A DNA stretch of 34,465 bases, taken from an uncultured bacterium (lineage in GTDB: Bacteria > Verrucomicrobiota > Kiritimatiellia > CAIKKV01 > CAIJXV01). The stretch is from the NCBI GenBank assembly GCA_903824675.1, contig CAIJXV010000057.1, positions 1 through 34,465 on the forward strand, written 5' to 3'. A program made the translations under genes and the position numbers. This document shows, piece after piece, positions 15,927 to 24,337 of the stretch. A model generated the notes under the pieces. It was given only the letters and a program-made list of their open reading frames with translations, ran no database searches and was not told the origin of the DNA. Position 1 is the first letter of the stretch, and every line of letters begins with the position of its first letter.

Positions 15927-17252
15927 ATGAAGACGACCAAGGTTTCCATTATCGGCATGGGTAAGCTGGGAACGTCGATGGCGGTGGCCATGGCCAAGCG
16001 GGGTTGCCAGGTCATCGGTGTGGACATCAATCCCGAAGCCATCCGTAAAATCAATGCGGGCGAATCCCCGGTGGAAGAGACCGGACTCCAGGATTTGCTG
16101 ACCCAATTTGGCCGGAAAATCACCGCGACGGCGGATGTGGCCGAGGCGGTGCTTAAAAGCGACGTGACCTTTGTTGTCGTGGCCACTCCCAGTCAGGCCG
16201 ATGGGGCTTTTTCCAATCATCAGGTATTGCCGGCCGTGGATCGGATTGGGCGCGCCTTACGTCACAAAAAAGGCTATCCCATTGTCGTCATCACCTGCAC
16301 GGTCATGCCGGGAACGACCGACACGATCATTCGTTCGCTTCTTGAAAAACGATCAGGTAAAAAATGCGGCCGTGGTTTCGGTCTGGTTTATAATCCGGAG
16401 TTCATTGCGCTGGGCAGCGTGATCCGGGATTTTCTCAATCCCGATTTCGTGCTCATGGGTACCCGCGAGAGAAAAACCCAAAAATGGATGGAAGCTTTTT
16501 ACGGACGGATTTGTGAAAATAAGGCCCCGGTGCAAACCTTGACGCCGCTCGAGGCGGAAATCGGCAAGATCTCGCTGAATTGCTTTTGCACCATGAAAAT
16601 CACGTTTGCCAATATGATTGCCGAGGTGGCCGAAGCGCTTCCGGGCGTTGATGCCGCGCAAATTAATCGGGCCATCGGATTGGACACCCGAATTGGCCAA
16701 CGGTATCTGGCTCCCGGATTGGGTTTTGGCGGACCCTGTTTTCCACGAGATAACGTGGCGTTTAGAGTATTTGCGGAGCGGCTGAAAATCACGGCGTTTC
16801 TTCCTGAAGCCGTTCACACTTCGAATCGTCGACAGGCGGCACGGGTGGTGAACCGGGTTCGGGCGATTTTGCCGAAGGGCGGAAGAGTGGCCGTATTGGG
16901 TTTGTCCTATAAACCGTTTACCCCGGTCATTGAGGAATCCCAAGCCTTGCAGGTGGCCCGACAGCTGGCTGAAACGCAAGGATTTCGGGTGGCGGTTTAT
17001 GATCCCCAAGCCTTGGATGCGGCGCGCAAAGTATTACCGAAAGCCGTTGCTTTTGCCCCCTCTTCCGCAGCCTGCCTGGCGGGGGCCGACTTGGTGATCC
17101 TGGCTACACCTTGGCCTGAATTTAAGACGCTTAGCCCGACCTTGCTGGAGAAAACGATGCGGCATCCGGTGATGATCGATTGTTGGCGATGCTGGAGTCC
17201 GAAAATGGGGCGGGGCAAAGTTCGCTATTGGGCCACTGGCTTGGGGAAATGA
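15927..17252 (+). CDS. UDP-glucose/UDP-hexose 6-dehydrogenase family enzyme
   Basis: A 441-residue NAD-dependent enzyme that oxidises C6 of a nucleotide sugar in two steps to a uronic acid. The Rossmann motif IGMGKLGTSMAVAMAKRG is at residues 9-26, followed by GVDINPEAI. The middle part has ATPSQADG, TVMPGTTD and VYNPEFIALGSVIRDF. Lys214 in EIGKISLN and the nucleophile Cys271 in GLGFGGPCFPRDN are present. The C-terminal domain has VLGLSYKPFTPVIEES. The ATG at 15927 follows aaggtgg and matches family N-termini; an in-frame TTG at 15906 would overlap the GT2 gene. Whether the substrate is UDP-glucose, UDP-GlcNAc/ManNAc or GDP-mannose cannot be settled by eye. It supplies an acidic sugar to the surface glycan. 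Confidence 0.9.
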   Translation: MKTTKVSIIGMGKLGTSMAVAMAKRGCQVIGVDINPEAIRKINAGESPVEETGLQDLLTQFGRKITATADVAEAVLKSDVTFVVVATPSQADGAFSNHQVLPAVDRIGRALRHKKGYPIVVITCTVMPGTTDTIIRSLLEKRSGKKCGRGFGLVYNPEFIALGSVIRDFLNPDFVLMGTRERKTQKWMEAFYGRICENKAPVQTLTPLEAEIGKISLNCFCTMKITFANMIAEVAEALPGVDAAQINRAIGLDTRIGQRYLAPGLGFGGPCFPRDNVAFRVFAERLKITAFLPEAVHTSNRRQAARVVNRVRAILPKGGRVAVLGLSYKPFTPVIEESQALQVARQLAETQGFRVAVYDPQALDAARKVLPKAVAFAPSSAACLAGADLVILATPWPEFKTLSPTLLEKTMRHPVMIDCWRCWSPKMGRGKVRYWATGLGK

Positions 17253-17296
17253 GGGGCGATAGGTGGATCGTCCTTTAGAGCGAGGACATCGGGCGT

Positions 17297-17353
17297 GGCT
17301 CAAGTGAGCCGGTAGCCGCGGTCGTCGAGGATCTGGGCGGCCAACGGCCGCCC
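17297..17353 (+). promoter_or_regulatory. two perfect hairpins before the GT4 gene
   Basis: The 117-base gap holds two inverted repeats: ggctca-ag-tgagcc at 17297-17310, and an 8-base stem gggcggcc-aac-ggccgccc at 17335-17353. The second ends 16 bases before the ATG at 17370 and almost abuts the ribosome site ggtaaggat. No T-run follows either, so they are not ordinary terminators. They could slow or gate translation, stop RNA decay, or be short repeat insertions. Confidence 0.4.
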
Positions 17354-17369
17354 CCACAACGGTAAGGAT

Positions 17370-18575
17370 ATGAACGAAAAGTCCACGATACCGATTGAAC
17401 ACTTGAATGTTCTGATCTCCGGGTTGGTGTTAACCAGCCGAACCGAGACCATTGAGGATTATCTGCGTACCCGGGTTGCCCGGTTGGGGGTCGTGGGGTT
17501 GGCTGGTCCCTTTCAAAAAGGAGCCCAAGGCCGCTATACGGAATATACCCACGGGCAAAAAAAAGAAGAGATTCAATTGTCGGGGCAGCATGTGCCCAAC
17601 GCGAATTCGGTGGCGGGATCTTGCCAATTGATCCTGGCGTTTGGATGGTATGTGTGGAATATTTTCCGGCAGGGATGGCGACACCGGCCTTGGGATGTCT
17701 TTATTGGCATTTCCTGTTTTTCAGCCTTAGTCGGTGTGGTGTTGAAAAAAATGGGAGCCACCCGCCAATTAATTTATTATAGCATCGACTACTATCCCAC
17801 CCCAACTAAATGGGGGTTTGCCCGGATGATGGTGTGGGCTTTTCGCTGGGCGGATCGAATCTGCGCACGGAATTCGGATCGGGTTTGGCACATCACCAAC
17901 CGGATTATTGAGGCCCGGGCTACGCTGGGTGGATTGAAGGCCGATCGATATCTCCATGTTGAAATGCCCCTGTCCTATCGGCAAAGTCTGATGCGACGAT
18001 ATCCGGTTGGATCCATGGAGCGCTGGACCATCGGTTTTGTCGGGTCATTAACCGAATCACAAGGGGTTCAGCTCTTAATCGCTGCGTTGCCGGAATTGGC
18101 CCGGCGGTTTCCTGAGCTTAAAGTGCGGATTATCGGGCGGGGTCCCTATGCGCGTGAGCTTGAGGCGCTGGTTGAGAAGTCCGGACAGAGTAACCGGGTC
18201 ATTTTTCATGGATTCATCAGGGATGAAGAAGAGGTGTTGGATATTATCGCCCATTGTGCGGTTGCGGTGGCGCCGTGGACCCAGACCTCGGACAATAATA
18301 TTCTCTATGCCGATCCAGGCAAGCCGAAGTTATATATGTGTTTGGGGGTGCCGTGTGTGATCACGCGGGGGCCGGATATTGCAACGATGGTGGAAGGGCA
18401 TGGGGCTGGTCGGGCCATTGACTATACCGTGAGCGAATTGGTAACCGCGCTGGATTCATTGATGTCGGATGATGGCATTTTGCAACAGGCTCGGGATCAG
18501 GCCTACGAATTGGGCCATGAGTTTGTGTCCGAAAAAATCATTCGAGATGCGCTCGCAAAAACATTTCCACGCTAA
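17370..18575 (+). CDS. GT4-like glycosyltransferase (GT-B fold)
   Basis: A 401-residue glycosyltransferase group 1 protein. The N-terminal half is divergent, with VLISGLVLTSRTETIEDYL, a hydrophobic stretch near 95-130 that may contact the membrane, and LIYYSIDYYP. The C-terminal half is recognisable by WTIGFVGSLTESQGVQLLI, LKVRIIGRGPYARELEAL, VIFHGFIRDEEEVLDIIAHCAVAVAPW and a donor-site region KPKLYMCLGVPCVITRGPDI. There the first Glu of the usual E-x7-E is missing; Lys-Leu-Tyr replaces it, a variant known in GT4-like enzymes that select on K-x-x-x-Y. The ATG has a good ribosome site (ggtaaggat). It ends 45 bases before a convergent methyltransferase gene. Confidence 0.85.
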   Translation: MNEKSTIPIEHLNVLISGLVLTSRTETIEDYLRTRVARLGVVGLAGPFQKGAQGRYTEYTHGQKKEEIQLSGQHVPNANSVAGSCQLILAFGWYVWNIFRQGWRHRPWDVFIGISCFSALVGVVLKKMGATRQLIYYSIDYYPTPTKWGFARMMVWAFRWADRICARNSDRVWHITNRIIEARATLGGLKADRYLHVEMPLSYRQSLMRRYPVGSMERWTIGFVGSLTESQGVQLLIAALPELARRFPELKVRIIGRGPYARELEALVEKSGQSNRVIFHGFIRDEEEVLDIIAHCAVAVAPWTQTSDNNILYADPGKPKLYMCLGVPCVITRGPDIATMVEGHGAGRAIDYTVSELVTALDSLMSDDGILQQARDQAYELGHEFVSEKIIRDALAKTFPR

Positions 18576-18620
18576 GGAAAGAATCCCGACCGACCTGATC
18601 CAATTTTCACAGACGGCGGA

Positions 18621-19262
18621 TTAGCATTTCTGCGCGGCGACGAGTTGACCTTGAGGGATGAAGCCCAGGTAGGTCAGATTCTTTTGATAAGCAACCGGCT
18701 TGAATTTCTTTCTGATTAAAAGATCCGCCAGATTCCAGCGGGAGAAATAACGAATATGCGGAGTGGTCGGGTAAAAAAACCGATGAAACGCAACCATCAA
18801 AATCAGCATCATTTTTAAACGGGTGAATTCACTGGTCGCGATCAAAAAATAACCCCCGGGCTTCAGCGTGCGATGAATTTCTTCCAGAGTGGTTTCAAGG
18901 TCGAGAATGTGTTCGAGGACATCCACCGAAATGATGGTGTCAAAATAATTATCCGGGAATGGAATTTTTGAGTCAGACAGGAGTTTAAAGTCGATTTCGG
19001 GACTGGTTTGACGCGCCAGTTGAATGGCTTTTTCGGAGACATCAACGCCATGGATGGAAGACCCATACGGTTTCAATAAATGGGTAAAATCTCCGCGCCC
19101 ACAACCGTAATCCAAGATAACGCCTTGGGCATAAGGTTTAAAAAAATTCCAATGATACTGGAAGTTGTCTTGGGACCAATTTGCCGGAGGATGATCAAAG
19201 GGATTGATCTTGATATGGGCATCCGACCAATACCGTTCATAAAACTGTTTATCTTGTCCCAT
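18621..19262 (-). CDS. class I SAM-dependent methyltransferase
   Basis: A 213-residue soluble methyltransferase of the Methyltransf_11 type. Motif I is VILDYGCGRGDFTHLL (about residues 48-63), motif II is IHGVDVSEKAI, and the post-II strand is YFDTIISVDVLEHI, followed by LKPGGYFLIATSEF. The N-terminal QFYERYWSD is a signature often seen in methyltransferases of polysaccharide loci. A clear ribosome site (gaggg) lies 5 bases before the ATG. It is transcribed alone, divergent from the epimerase at 19359. It probably O-methylates a nucleotide sugar or a glycan residue; substrate unknown. Confidence 0.9.
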   Translation of the reverse strand: MGQDKQFYERYWSDAHIKINPFDHPPANWSQDNFQYHWNFFKPYAQGVILDYGCGRGDFTHLLKPYGSSIHGVDVSEKAIQLARQTSPEIDFKLLSDSKIPFPDNYFDTIISVDVLEHILDLETTLEEIHRTLKPGGYFLIATSEFTRLKMMLILMVAFHRFFYPTTPHIRYFSRWNLADLLIRKKFKPVAYQKNLTYLGFIPQGQLVAAQKC

Positions 19263-19288
19263 AATACCCTCGTTAGAGACGCTTTAGC

Positions 19289-19317
19289 TTGATCTTTCCG
19301 ACAAGATCTCAAATAAT
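19289..19317 (+). promoter_or_regulatory. probable sigma70-type promoter for SDR/methyltransferase operon
   Basis: TTGATC (19289-19294) and AATAAT (19312-19317, five of six consensus bases) are 17 bases apart in the 96-base divergent gap, giving a leader of about 35 bases before the ATG at 19359, which is preceded by gggag. Confidence 0.42.
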
Positions 19318-19358
19318 ACTCAAAAGGGCACAAAATACAACCATCACCTGGGAGTGGT

Positions 19359-20288
19359 ATGAAAATCTTGGTCACCGGCGGTGCGGGATATGTTGGATCA
19401 GTGTTGGTGCCGATGTTGCTGGCTCGGAATTATCAGGTCCGGGTGCTGGATAATCTGATGTATGGGGGGCGGGGTCTGTTGCCTTGTTTTGCCAGTCGGA
19501 ATCTGGAATTCATGAAAGGCGATGTTCGGGACGAAGCCGCCTATGCCCGGGCGCTGGAAGGTGCGGAGGTGATTGTCAATCTGGCGGCGATCGTGGGCTA
19601 TCCAGCCTGTAAAAAGGATGCGCGTCAAGCCGAAGAGATCAATGTCGGGGGAGTGCGAAACCTGGTCCGCCTTCGTAAAAAAGACCAGTTGATTCTTCAA
19701 GCCTCGACAGGGAGTAATTATGGGGCGGTTTTAGGCGATCTCTGCACGGAGGAAACTCCGCTTAGCCCCTTAACCGTCTACGGTCGGACTAAAACCGAAG
19801 CTGAGCAGGTATTGCGGAGTGCGGGCAATGTGGTTATGTACCGGTTTGCGACGGCATTTGGGGTTTCGAATCGGATGCGGCTTGATCTGCTGATTAACGA
19901 TTTTGTGCATCAGGCCGTCAAAATTCGCAATCTGGTGGTTTATGAAAAAACCTTTAAGCGCACCTTTTTGAATGTCCGCGATCTGGCCGCCAGTTTCCTG
20001 TTCGCGATTGATCATGCCGATACCATGCGCGATCAAACTTACAATGTCGGGCATGAGAGTATGAATGCCAGCAAGGAAGAGATTGCCCAGTTGATCCGCA
20101 AGAAATTTGATTTCTATCTGCATTTTGCCGAAGTGGGGGAAGATGAGGATAAGCGGAATTATGAGGTTTCCTACGAGAAGATTCGTAAAACCGGCTATCA
20201 ACCGACGGTTTCATTGGACGAGGGGATCGACGAATTGATCCGCTCCATGGCGGTGGTGGAAATTCGCAACGAATTTAATAATGTATGA
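19359..20288 (+). CDS. NAD-dependent sugar-nucleotide epimerase/dehydratase (extended SDR)
   Basis: A 309-residue extended short-chain dehydrogenase that acts on a nucleotide sugar. The NAD motif GGAGYVGS is at residues 7-14, followed by DNLMYGG (31-37), GDVRDE, a substrate-side STGSNYG, and the catalytic Tyr141-x3-Lys145 in VYGRTK. Characteristic later blocks are MRLDLLINDFV, FKRTFLNVRDLA and KRNYEVSYEKI. It belongs to the same subgroup as the gene at 24338-25273, with which it shares these blocks. The exact reaction (4-epimerase, 4,6-dehydratase, decarboxylase or reductase) is not fixed by sequence alone. Its stop overlaps the next start by 4 bases (ATGA), tying it to the methyltransferase that follows. 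Confidence 0.88.
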   Translation: MKILVTGGAGYVGSVLVPMLLARNYQVRVLDNLMYGGRGLLPCFASRNLEFMKGDVRDEAAYARALEGAEVIVNLAAIVGYPACKKDARQAEEINVGGVRNLVRLRKKDQLILQASTGSNYGAVLGDLCTEETPLSPLTVYGRTKTEAEQVLRSAGNVVMYRFATAFGVSNRMRLDLLINDFVHQAVKIRNLVVYEKTFKRTFLNVRDLAASFLFAIDHADTMRDQTYNVGHESMNASKEEIAQLIRKKFDFYLHFAEVGEDEDKRNYEVSYEKIRKTGYQPTVSLDEGIDELIRSMAVVEIRNEFNNV

Positions 20289-21037
20289 GCTCAAGCCTTC
20301 GACACAGCCAGTTTTATTCGGATTACTTTTCACGAAACAAGGTTGTCGGCCAATGGACTCCCACCGCTAAAGAAAAGATCATTATAGACTATTTATGCCG
20401 GATCAAAACCGAATGGGGTACCGTTCTGGATATCGGATGCATGAATTCGCCCTTCATGTATGAGTTCCGGAAACGAGCGGTTATTCGAGACTATTATGGA
20501 ATGGATCTATTGCCGGAGGAAGAAGGGCAGGCGCTGTTAAAAGAGGGCCATTATCGGCGGGTTAATATCGACGATGGAATTCCCGATTGCGGCGTCAAAT
20601 TTGAAGTGATTGTTTGTAGTGAAGTCATTGAGCATTTGTTTTCACCGGATAATGTATTCCGGTTTGCTCAAGAGAATTTGGCGCCCGGTGGCCTGTTGGT
20701 TATTACGACGCCGAATTTGGGCGTATGGTATAACCGGTTCCTTTTATTTGCCGGATATCAGCCCTGTTCGACAGAAGTTTCCGACCAATATAATGATCTG
20801 GGAAAGATTTGGACGGATTGCCTTCATGTGGGGGGGCACTTGCGTGTTTTTACCTGTCGCGCACTGCTCGCCATGGCCGATCGATATAATTTCAGAGTCA
20901 GGAAAATTGGCGCTTTCACCGATCCTACGAATTTACTAGGGCACATTACCCTGTGGATTGGGAATATTCGGCCATCCCTCGGGAAAAACCTGATATGCTT
21001 TTTTGAATTAAAAGATAGAATTAGCAAAGATCCTTAA
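20285..21037 (+). CDS. class I SAM-dependent methyltransferase
   Basis: A 250-residue methyltransferase. SAM motif I is TVLDIGCMNSPFM (about residues 46-58), a slightly unusual G-C-M-N-S in place of G-C-G-x-G. It is followed by YYGMDLLPEEEG, FEVIVCSEVIEHLFSPD and LAPGGLLVITTPN, the latter two typical of Methyltransf_23-type sugar and ubiquinone methyltransferases. It is translationally coupled to the SDR upstream through ATGA. The pairing suggests that it methylates the sugar that the SDR makes. It is not closely similar to the methyltransferase at 18621-19262. A strong terminator lies about 250 bases further on. Confidence 0.88.
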   Translation: MSSSLRHSQFYSDYFSRNKVVGQWTPTAKEKIIIDYLCRIKTEWGTVLDIGCMNSPFMYEFRKRAVIRDYYGMDLLPEEEGQALLKEGHYRRVNIDDGIPDCGVKFEVIVCSEVIEHLFSPDNVFRFAQENLAPGGLLVITTPNLGVWYNRFLLFAGYQPCSTEVSDQYNDLGKIWTDCLHVGGHLRVFTCRALLAMADRYNFRVRKIGAFTDPTNLLGHITLWIGNIRPSLGKNLICFFELKDRISKDP

Positions 21038-21157
21038 AAGATTTAAGTATTAGCTTGACCCGTTTTTTAAAATATGATTAAAGGCTAAATATTCAACGGG
21101 CAATGGGTGATAAGGGAAGGGAAGAGTGAAAAATGTTGCGCGTGATATTCACGGACA

Positions 21158-21265
21158 ATGTTATTTTATACAGGGCATCCCTTCTTATTTCTTGGACTCC
21201 TTTATGTTTTCCCCGCCGCAATCCTCGCAATCGGAGGGCATTTTAATCTGAATTGGCGGCGGTGA
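21158..21265 (+). CDS. possible small membrane peptide, unrecognised
   Basis: An ATG-to-TGA frame of 35 residues beginning MLFYTGHPFLFLGLLYVFP and ending NLNWRR. Residues 8-27 are strongly hydrophobic and could span the membrane once, with the basic tail inside the cell. The ribosome site is poor (cacgga). It is placed between the end of a methyltransferase operon and a strong terminator 26 bases past its stop, so it would be transcribed. There is nothing to compare it with by eye; it may be chance. Confidence 0.22.
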   Translation: MLFYTGHPFLFLGLLYVFPAAILAIGGHFNLNWRR

Positions 21266-21290
21266 TATTTTACCTAAAAGCTAACTATTT

Positions 21291-21337
21291 GGTCCCTGGG
21301 GGGGAGGGGTAGAGGGCCCCCCTGGGGACCTTTTTTA
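21291..21337 (+). terminator. strong intrinsic terminator
   Basis: A 14-base-pair stem, ggtccctggggggg at 21291-21304 with cccccctggggacc at 21317-21330 (two central G-U pairs in RNA), a 12-base loop, and six T at 21331-21336. It has the correct polarity only on the plus strand. It ends the operon starting at 19359, or a short transcript from within the gap. Confidence 0.85.
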
Positions 21338-21499
21338 TTAGGGCAAAGAGCAATCCCAATCGCGCGAGCGTGACATTCGGGCGATAAGCCAACTAGGCCC
21401 ATACGACTTGCGCCATGGTTTCCTGGATAATGAAAGAGATGCACCGGTATTCCGATCAAACCGGCGAATTAATGACCTGTGGCCGCCGCCTGCCATTAA

Positions 21500-22453
21500 T
21501 TACTCTCGAGCGTCGGCTTCCGCTTTATTTTGCTCATACCAACGAATTGTTTTCGTCAGACCGACGTGGAGCGTCGTGGGTGCCGACCAACCTAAAGCCT
21601 CGTGCATGCGGCTGATATTTAAAATCTTCTTCAATTGCCCATCCGGCTTGGAACTGTTCCAGGTCAGATGGCCTTTAAAACCCGAAATCTCATGAATGGC
21701 TTCGGCCAGTTCTCGGATGGACGTGCCGATCCCGGTACCGATATTAAGCGGAGTCACATCATCATAAACCTCAGCCGCGCGAATAATGGCATCAGCACAG
21801 TCCTGAACAAACAGGAATTCGCGAATGGGTTTACCGGTTCCCCAGATTTCAACGGATGGAGCCTGTGCCAGTTGAGCTTCGACAAATTTTCGAATCAAAG
21901 CGGCGACGACATGGGACCGATCCGGATTATAGGAATCCCGGGGGCCATAGAGATTGGTTAAAATCAAGTGGATGGCGTTGAAATTGTACTGTTTTTTATA
22001 CGCCCAGCCTTGGACCGACATCATTTTCTTGGTCAACCCATAATTAACCACCGTTTCATGGGGGATCCCATCCCAGAGCTGGCTTTCACTCAATTCTCCC
22101 TGCAGGTAGCCGGGATAGGAACAAGCGGTGCCAATCCCAATAAATTTATCGACGTGCGCCAACCGCGCAGCTTCCATCATATTCGCGCCCATGACCAGAT
22201 TTTCGTAATAAATGCGCCCAGGATAGAGCTGATTAATCCAGATACCACCGTAAAAAGCAGCGCTATGGATAACCAGATGAGGCTTAAATTGAGTCAGGCA
22301 CTGAGTGCAGGACTCCAGCGAGATGAAATTGAAATCCTTTTTCCGCGGGACAAAGACTTCTGCGCCCAATGTTCGCAAGGAATCGACCACATGGCTTCCC
22401 AGAAAACCCGCCCCGCCCGTCACCACCACTTTTTTATCGTTCCAGAATTGCAT
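21500..22453 (-). CDS. GDP-L-fucose synthase-like epimerase/reductase (SDR)
   Basis: A 317-residue extended SDR resembling GDP-4-keto-6-deoxy-mannose 3,5-epimerase/4-reductase. The NADP motif is VTGGAGFLGSHVV. HSAAFYGGIWIN and YYENLVMGANM match the fucose-synthase layout. The epimerase Cys is in GTACSYPGYLQGELSES, the Tyr-x3-Lys pair in NYGLTKKMM, and the second epimerase residue His in SHVVAALIRKF. Near the end, LTWNSSKPDGQLKKILNISR is also typical. The ATG at 22453 has ggag 9 bases upstream; a TTG at 22480 is less likely. No GDP-mannose 4,6-dehydratase gene is in the window, so the substrate may be another GDP-4-keto sugar, for example a heptose. It is a paralogue of the gene at 25270-26220. 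Confidence 0.85.
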   Translation of the reverse strand: MQFWNDKKVVVTGGAGFLGSHVVDSLRTLGAEVFVPRKKDFNFISLESCTQCLTQFKPHLVIHSAAFYGGIWINQLYPGRIYYENLVMGANMMEAARLAHVDKFIGIGTACSYPGYLQGELSESQLWDGIPHETVVNYGLTKKMMSVQGWAYKKQYNFNAIHLILTNLYGPRDSYNPDRSHVVAALIRKFVEAQLAQAPSVEIWGTGKPIREFLFVQDCADAIIRAAEVYDDVTPLNIGTGIGTSIRELAEAIHEISGFKGHLTWNSSKPDGQLKKILNISRMHEALGWSAPTTLHVGLTKTIRWYEQNKAEADARE

Positions 22454-22517
22454 GTGTATTTTCTCCGTTTGATCTTTCAAAAGGACATATTCTTTTCGTC
22501 TGACACCAGTGGAAATC

Positions 22518-24104
22518 TTAAATATCGCCCACGTTTTTTAACTCATAATCCGCATGATGTTTGCTGCGGATGGAGGTATTGGATAATCGCTTCCCGATCA
22601 GGGTCCAGAAGAACATGCGCAGGGGAATGGCGGCAAGCTTGAACATGTACCTACAATCTTCCCAGGAACGAAGCTTGAGGAGCGCATTATAATAGGTTCG
22701 GAAGCTGAAAATCTTTGCGATTAAAAATGATCGATAGGCAAAAGCCAAGGTTTCCTGGAGTTCGGCATTCGACATAAACCGGGTTTTAAAGCCATTACAA
22801 TAGGTCAGGCTGATTTTATAACAATCAGGATTATGCGGGTCGAGATAGCCATCCAGATCAATCAACCCCTCCTGTTTCAAGATTTGATAGGCTTCGGTAC
22901 CCGGCTGGGGGGTTAAGAGGTAGATAATCACAAAATCCATTTGAGACGAACAGGCGAAATCGATGGTTTTTTGAATATGGGCCCGGGTTTCATGCGGAAA
23001 CCCGATAATGAATGTCGCGCTGGTCCAAAATCCCAATTGATTGGCAATTTTAATGACCTCACGGGCTTTATCGAGATTCACACGCTTCTTGATAATTTTC
23101 TGGCCTTCGGGATCGCCCGTTTCGAGGCCGAAGCAGAAGCGGTAGAATCCCGCCTTTTTCATTTTCGTCAGCACTTCCCGATCGAGCGTCGCGATGGCGA
23201 TTCCGGTAGGCGTGGCAACTTTAATATCCAGCTTGCGCGCTAGAATCTCATCGCAGATTTCCATCAATCGTTTTTTTGAAACGGAGCTATTGTCGTCGAC
23301 AAAGTGAAACTCCCGGTAGCTGTATTTCTTTTGGAGAAACTCAATTTCGTCGACAACGCTTTTGGCGGAACGCGCCCGCCAGCATTTGGACCAAGTCAGT
23401 TTGACTGAGCAGAAATAACAATCATTGGGGCATCCGCGACTGGATAAAATATGGCCGACCGGCGGCCGCATCAAAAACACATTGTGCTGATTAACCTCTT
23501 TTGACCATTGGATATCTTCCTCGGTCAAATCCCAGGCAGGAAAAGGGAGCGAGTCGAGGTTTTCGATGAACTCTCGGGGTTCTTCACGAATGATCTTGCC
23601 ATCGACCCGGTGGGCGATGCCCTTAACGCCGGTCAGCGGCAAGCGGTTTGATAGGCGCTCCGCTACCTCACAGATCGTTACTTCGCCCTCACCAATGACG
23701 ACAGCGTCAATGCTGTCGTCCTTGAGGACTTGTTCTGGGAAGGTCGAGGCGTGTGCGCCCCCAAAAATAACCGGGATATTGGGGTTCCAGTGCTTGACCA
23801 GACGGGCCAGCCGATGAGAATCCATAAAATAAGAAGTAAACATGCAAGAAATGCCGATGAAATCGGGATTGAAGGCGGCGATTTTCTCGATAATTTCGTC
23901 ATCAGTAAGACCGTATCGACGGAAATCCACGTCAATAGCGGTTCCAGTTTCATCCAGTGCACGACAATTGATGATCCGTACTTCGTGTCCTGCCTGGCGA
24001 AGTACAGCGGCAAGGTAAGCCAAGCCCATAAGAAGACCACGCTGGGCACTACTGACATCCAGCCGGTGCAATGTCAGCGGCGGGAAAATGAGCAATATTT
24101 TCAT
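22518..24104 (-). CDS. B12-binding-type radical SAM protein
   Basis: A 528-residue enzyme of the cobalamin-binding radical SAM class. A Rossmann-like B12-binding domain fills residues 1-150 (MKILLIFPPL, FIGISCMFTSY, VIFGGAHASTFPE, VVIGEGEVTI). The radical SAM domain has the 4Fe-4S motif C-x3-C-x2-C at Cys225, Cys229 and Cys232 (RGCPNDCYFC), then FHFVDDNSSV, FCFGLETGDPEG and TFIIGFPHET. No D-x-H-x-x-G cobalt-ligand motif is seen, as is common in this class. The C-terminal 100 residues are helical, and basic residues close the chain. These enzymes methylate or rearrange unactivated carbons. In a glycan locus it may make a branched or deoxy sugar or modify a lipid carrier; that is inference. It lies 64 bases upstream of the SDR at 21500-22453, on the same strand. 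Confidence 0.88.
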   Translation of the reverse strand: MKILLIFPPLTLHRLDVSSAQRGLLMGLAYLAAVLRQAGHEVRIINCRALDETGTAIDVDFRRYGLTDDEIIEKIAAFNPDFIGISCMFTSYFMDSHRLARLVKHWNPNIPVIFGGAHASTFPEQVLKDDSIDAVVIGEGEVTICEVAERLSNRLPLTGVKGIAHRVDGKIIREEPREFIENLDSLPFPAWDLTEEDIQWSKEVNQHNVFLMRPPVGHILSSRGCPNDCYFCSVKLTWSKCWRARSAKSVVDEIEFLQKKYSYREFHFVDDNSSVSKKRLMEICDEILARKLDIKVATPTGIAIATLDREVLTKMKKAGFYRFCFGLETGDPEGQKIIKKRVNLDKAREVIKIANQLGFWTSATFIIGFPHETRAHIQKTIDFACSSQMDFVIIYLLTPQPGTEAYQILKQEGLIDLDGYLDPHNPDCYKISLTYCNGFKTRFMSNAELQETLAFAYRSFLIAKIFSFRTYYNALLKLRSWEDCRYMFKLAAIPLRMFFWTLIGKRLSNTSIRSKHHADYELKNVGDI

Positions 24105-24218
24105 AAATGCTTTCTGTAGTTAGACCCTTATTAAAGGGGGGCAATTAACCAGAAACAACAGGCCTCACGGTTGATCAAAGACTACAACACTCACAACAAA
24201 GTTGAAGAATGTTAGCAT

Positions 24219-24237
24219 TCGACAGACCCGATGTCGA
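24219..24237. promoter_or_regulatory. inverted repeat in divergent promoter region
   Basis: A perfect 6-base inverted repeat, tcgaca-N7-tgtcga, lies in the 233-base gap between the radical SAM gene (minus) and the SDR gene (plus). It could be an operator serving either side. No good -35/-10 pair stands out nearby. Confidence 0.25.
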
Positions 24238-24337
24238 GTTTTTGCTCTTATCCCTGATGGGACTGAGGGGGTACTGGCATTTTTTAAATGACAAAGCTAC
24301 GGGTATAACCTAAAATGACCGAAAAACGAGGTATTTT

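Larger units (their letters stand above)
21038..21499. other. intergenic region with small hydrophobic ORF and terminator
   Basis: This 462-base gap between a plus-strand methyltransferase and a minus-strand SDR has no long gene. It holds a 35-codon hydrophobic open frame at 21158-21265 and an intrinsic terminator at 21291-21337. The rest, to 21499, is without visible structure; plus-strand frames there are antisense to the SDR. Confidence 0.6.

Noticed and set aside
21055-21078. TTGACC plus TATGAT as a promoter for the small ORF
   Set aside because: The spacing is only 12 bases, too short for a sigma70 promoter.
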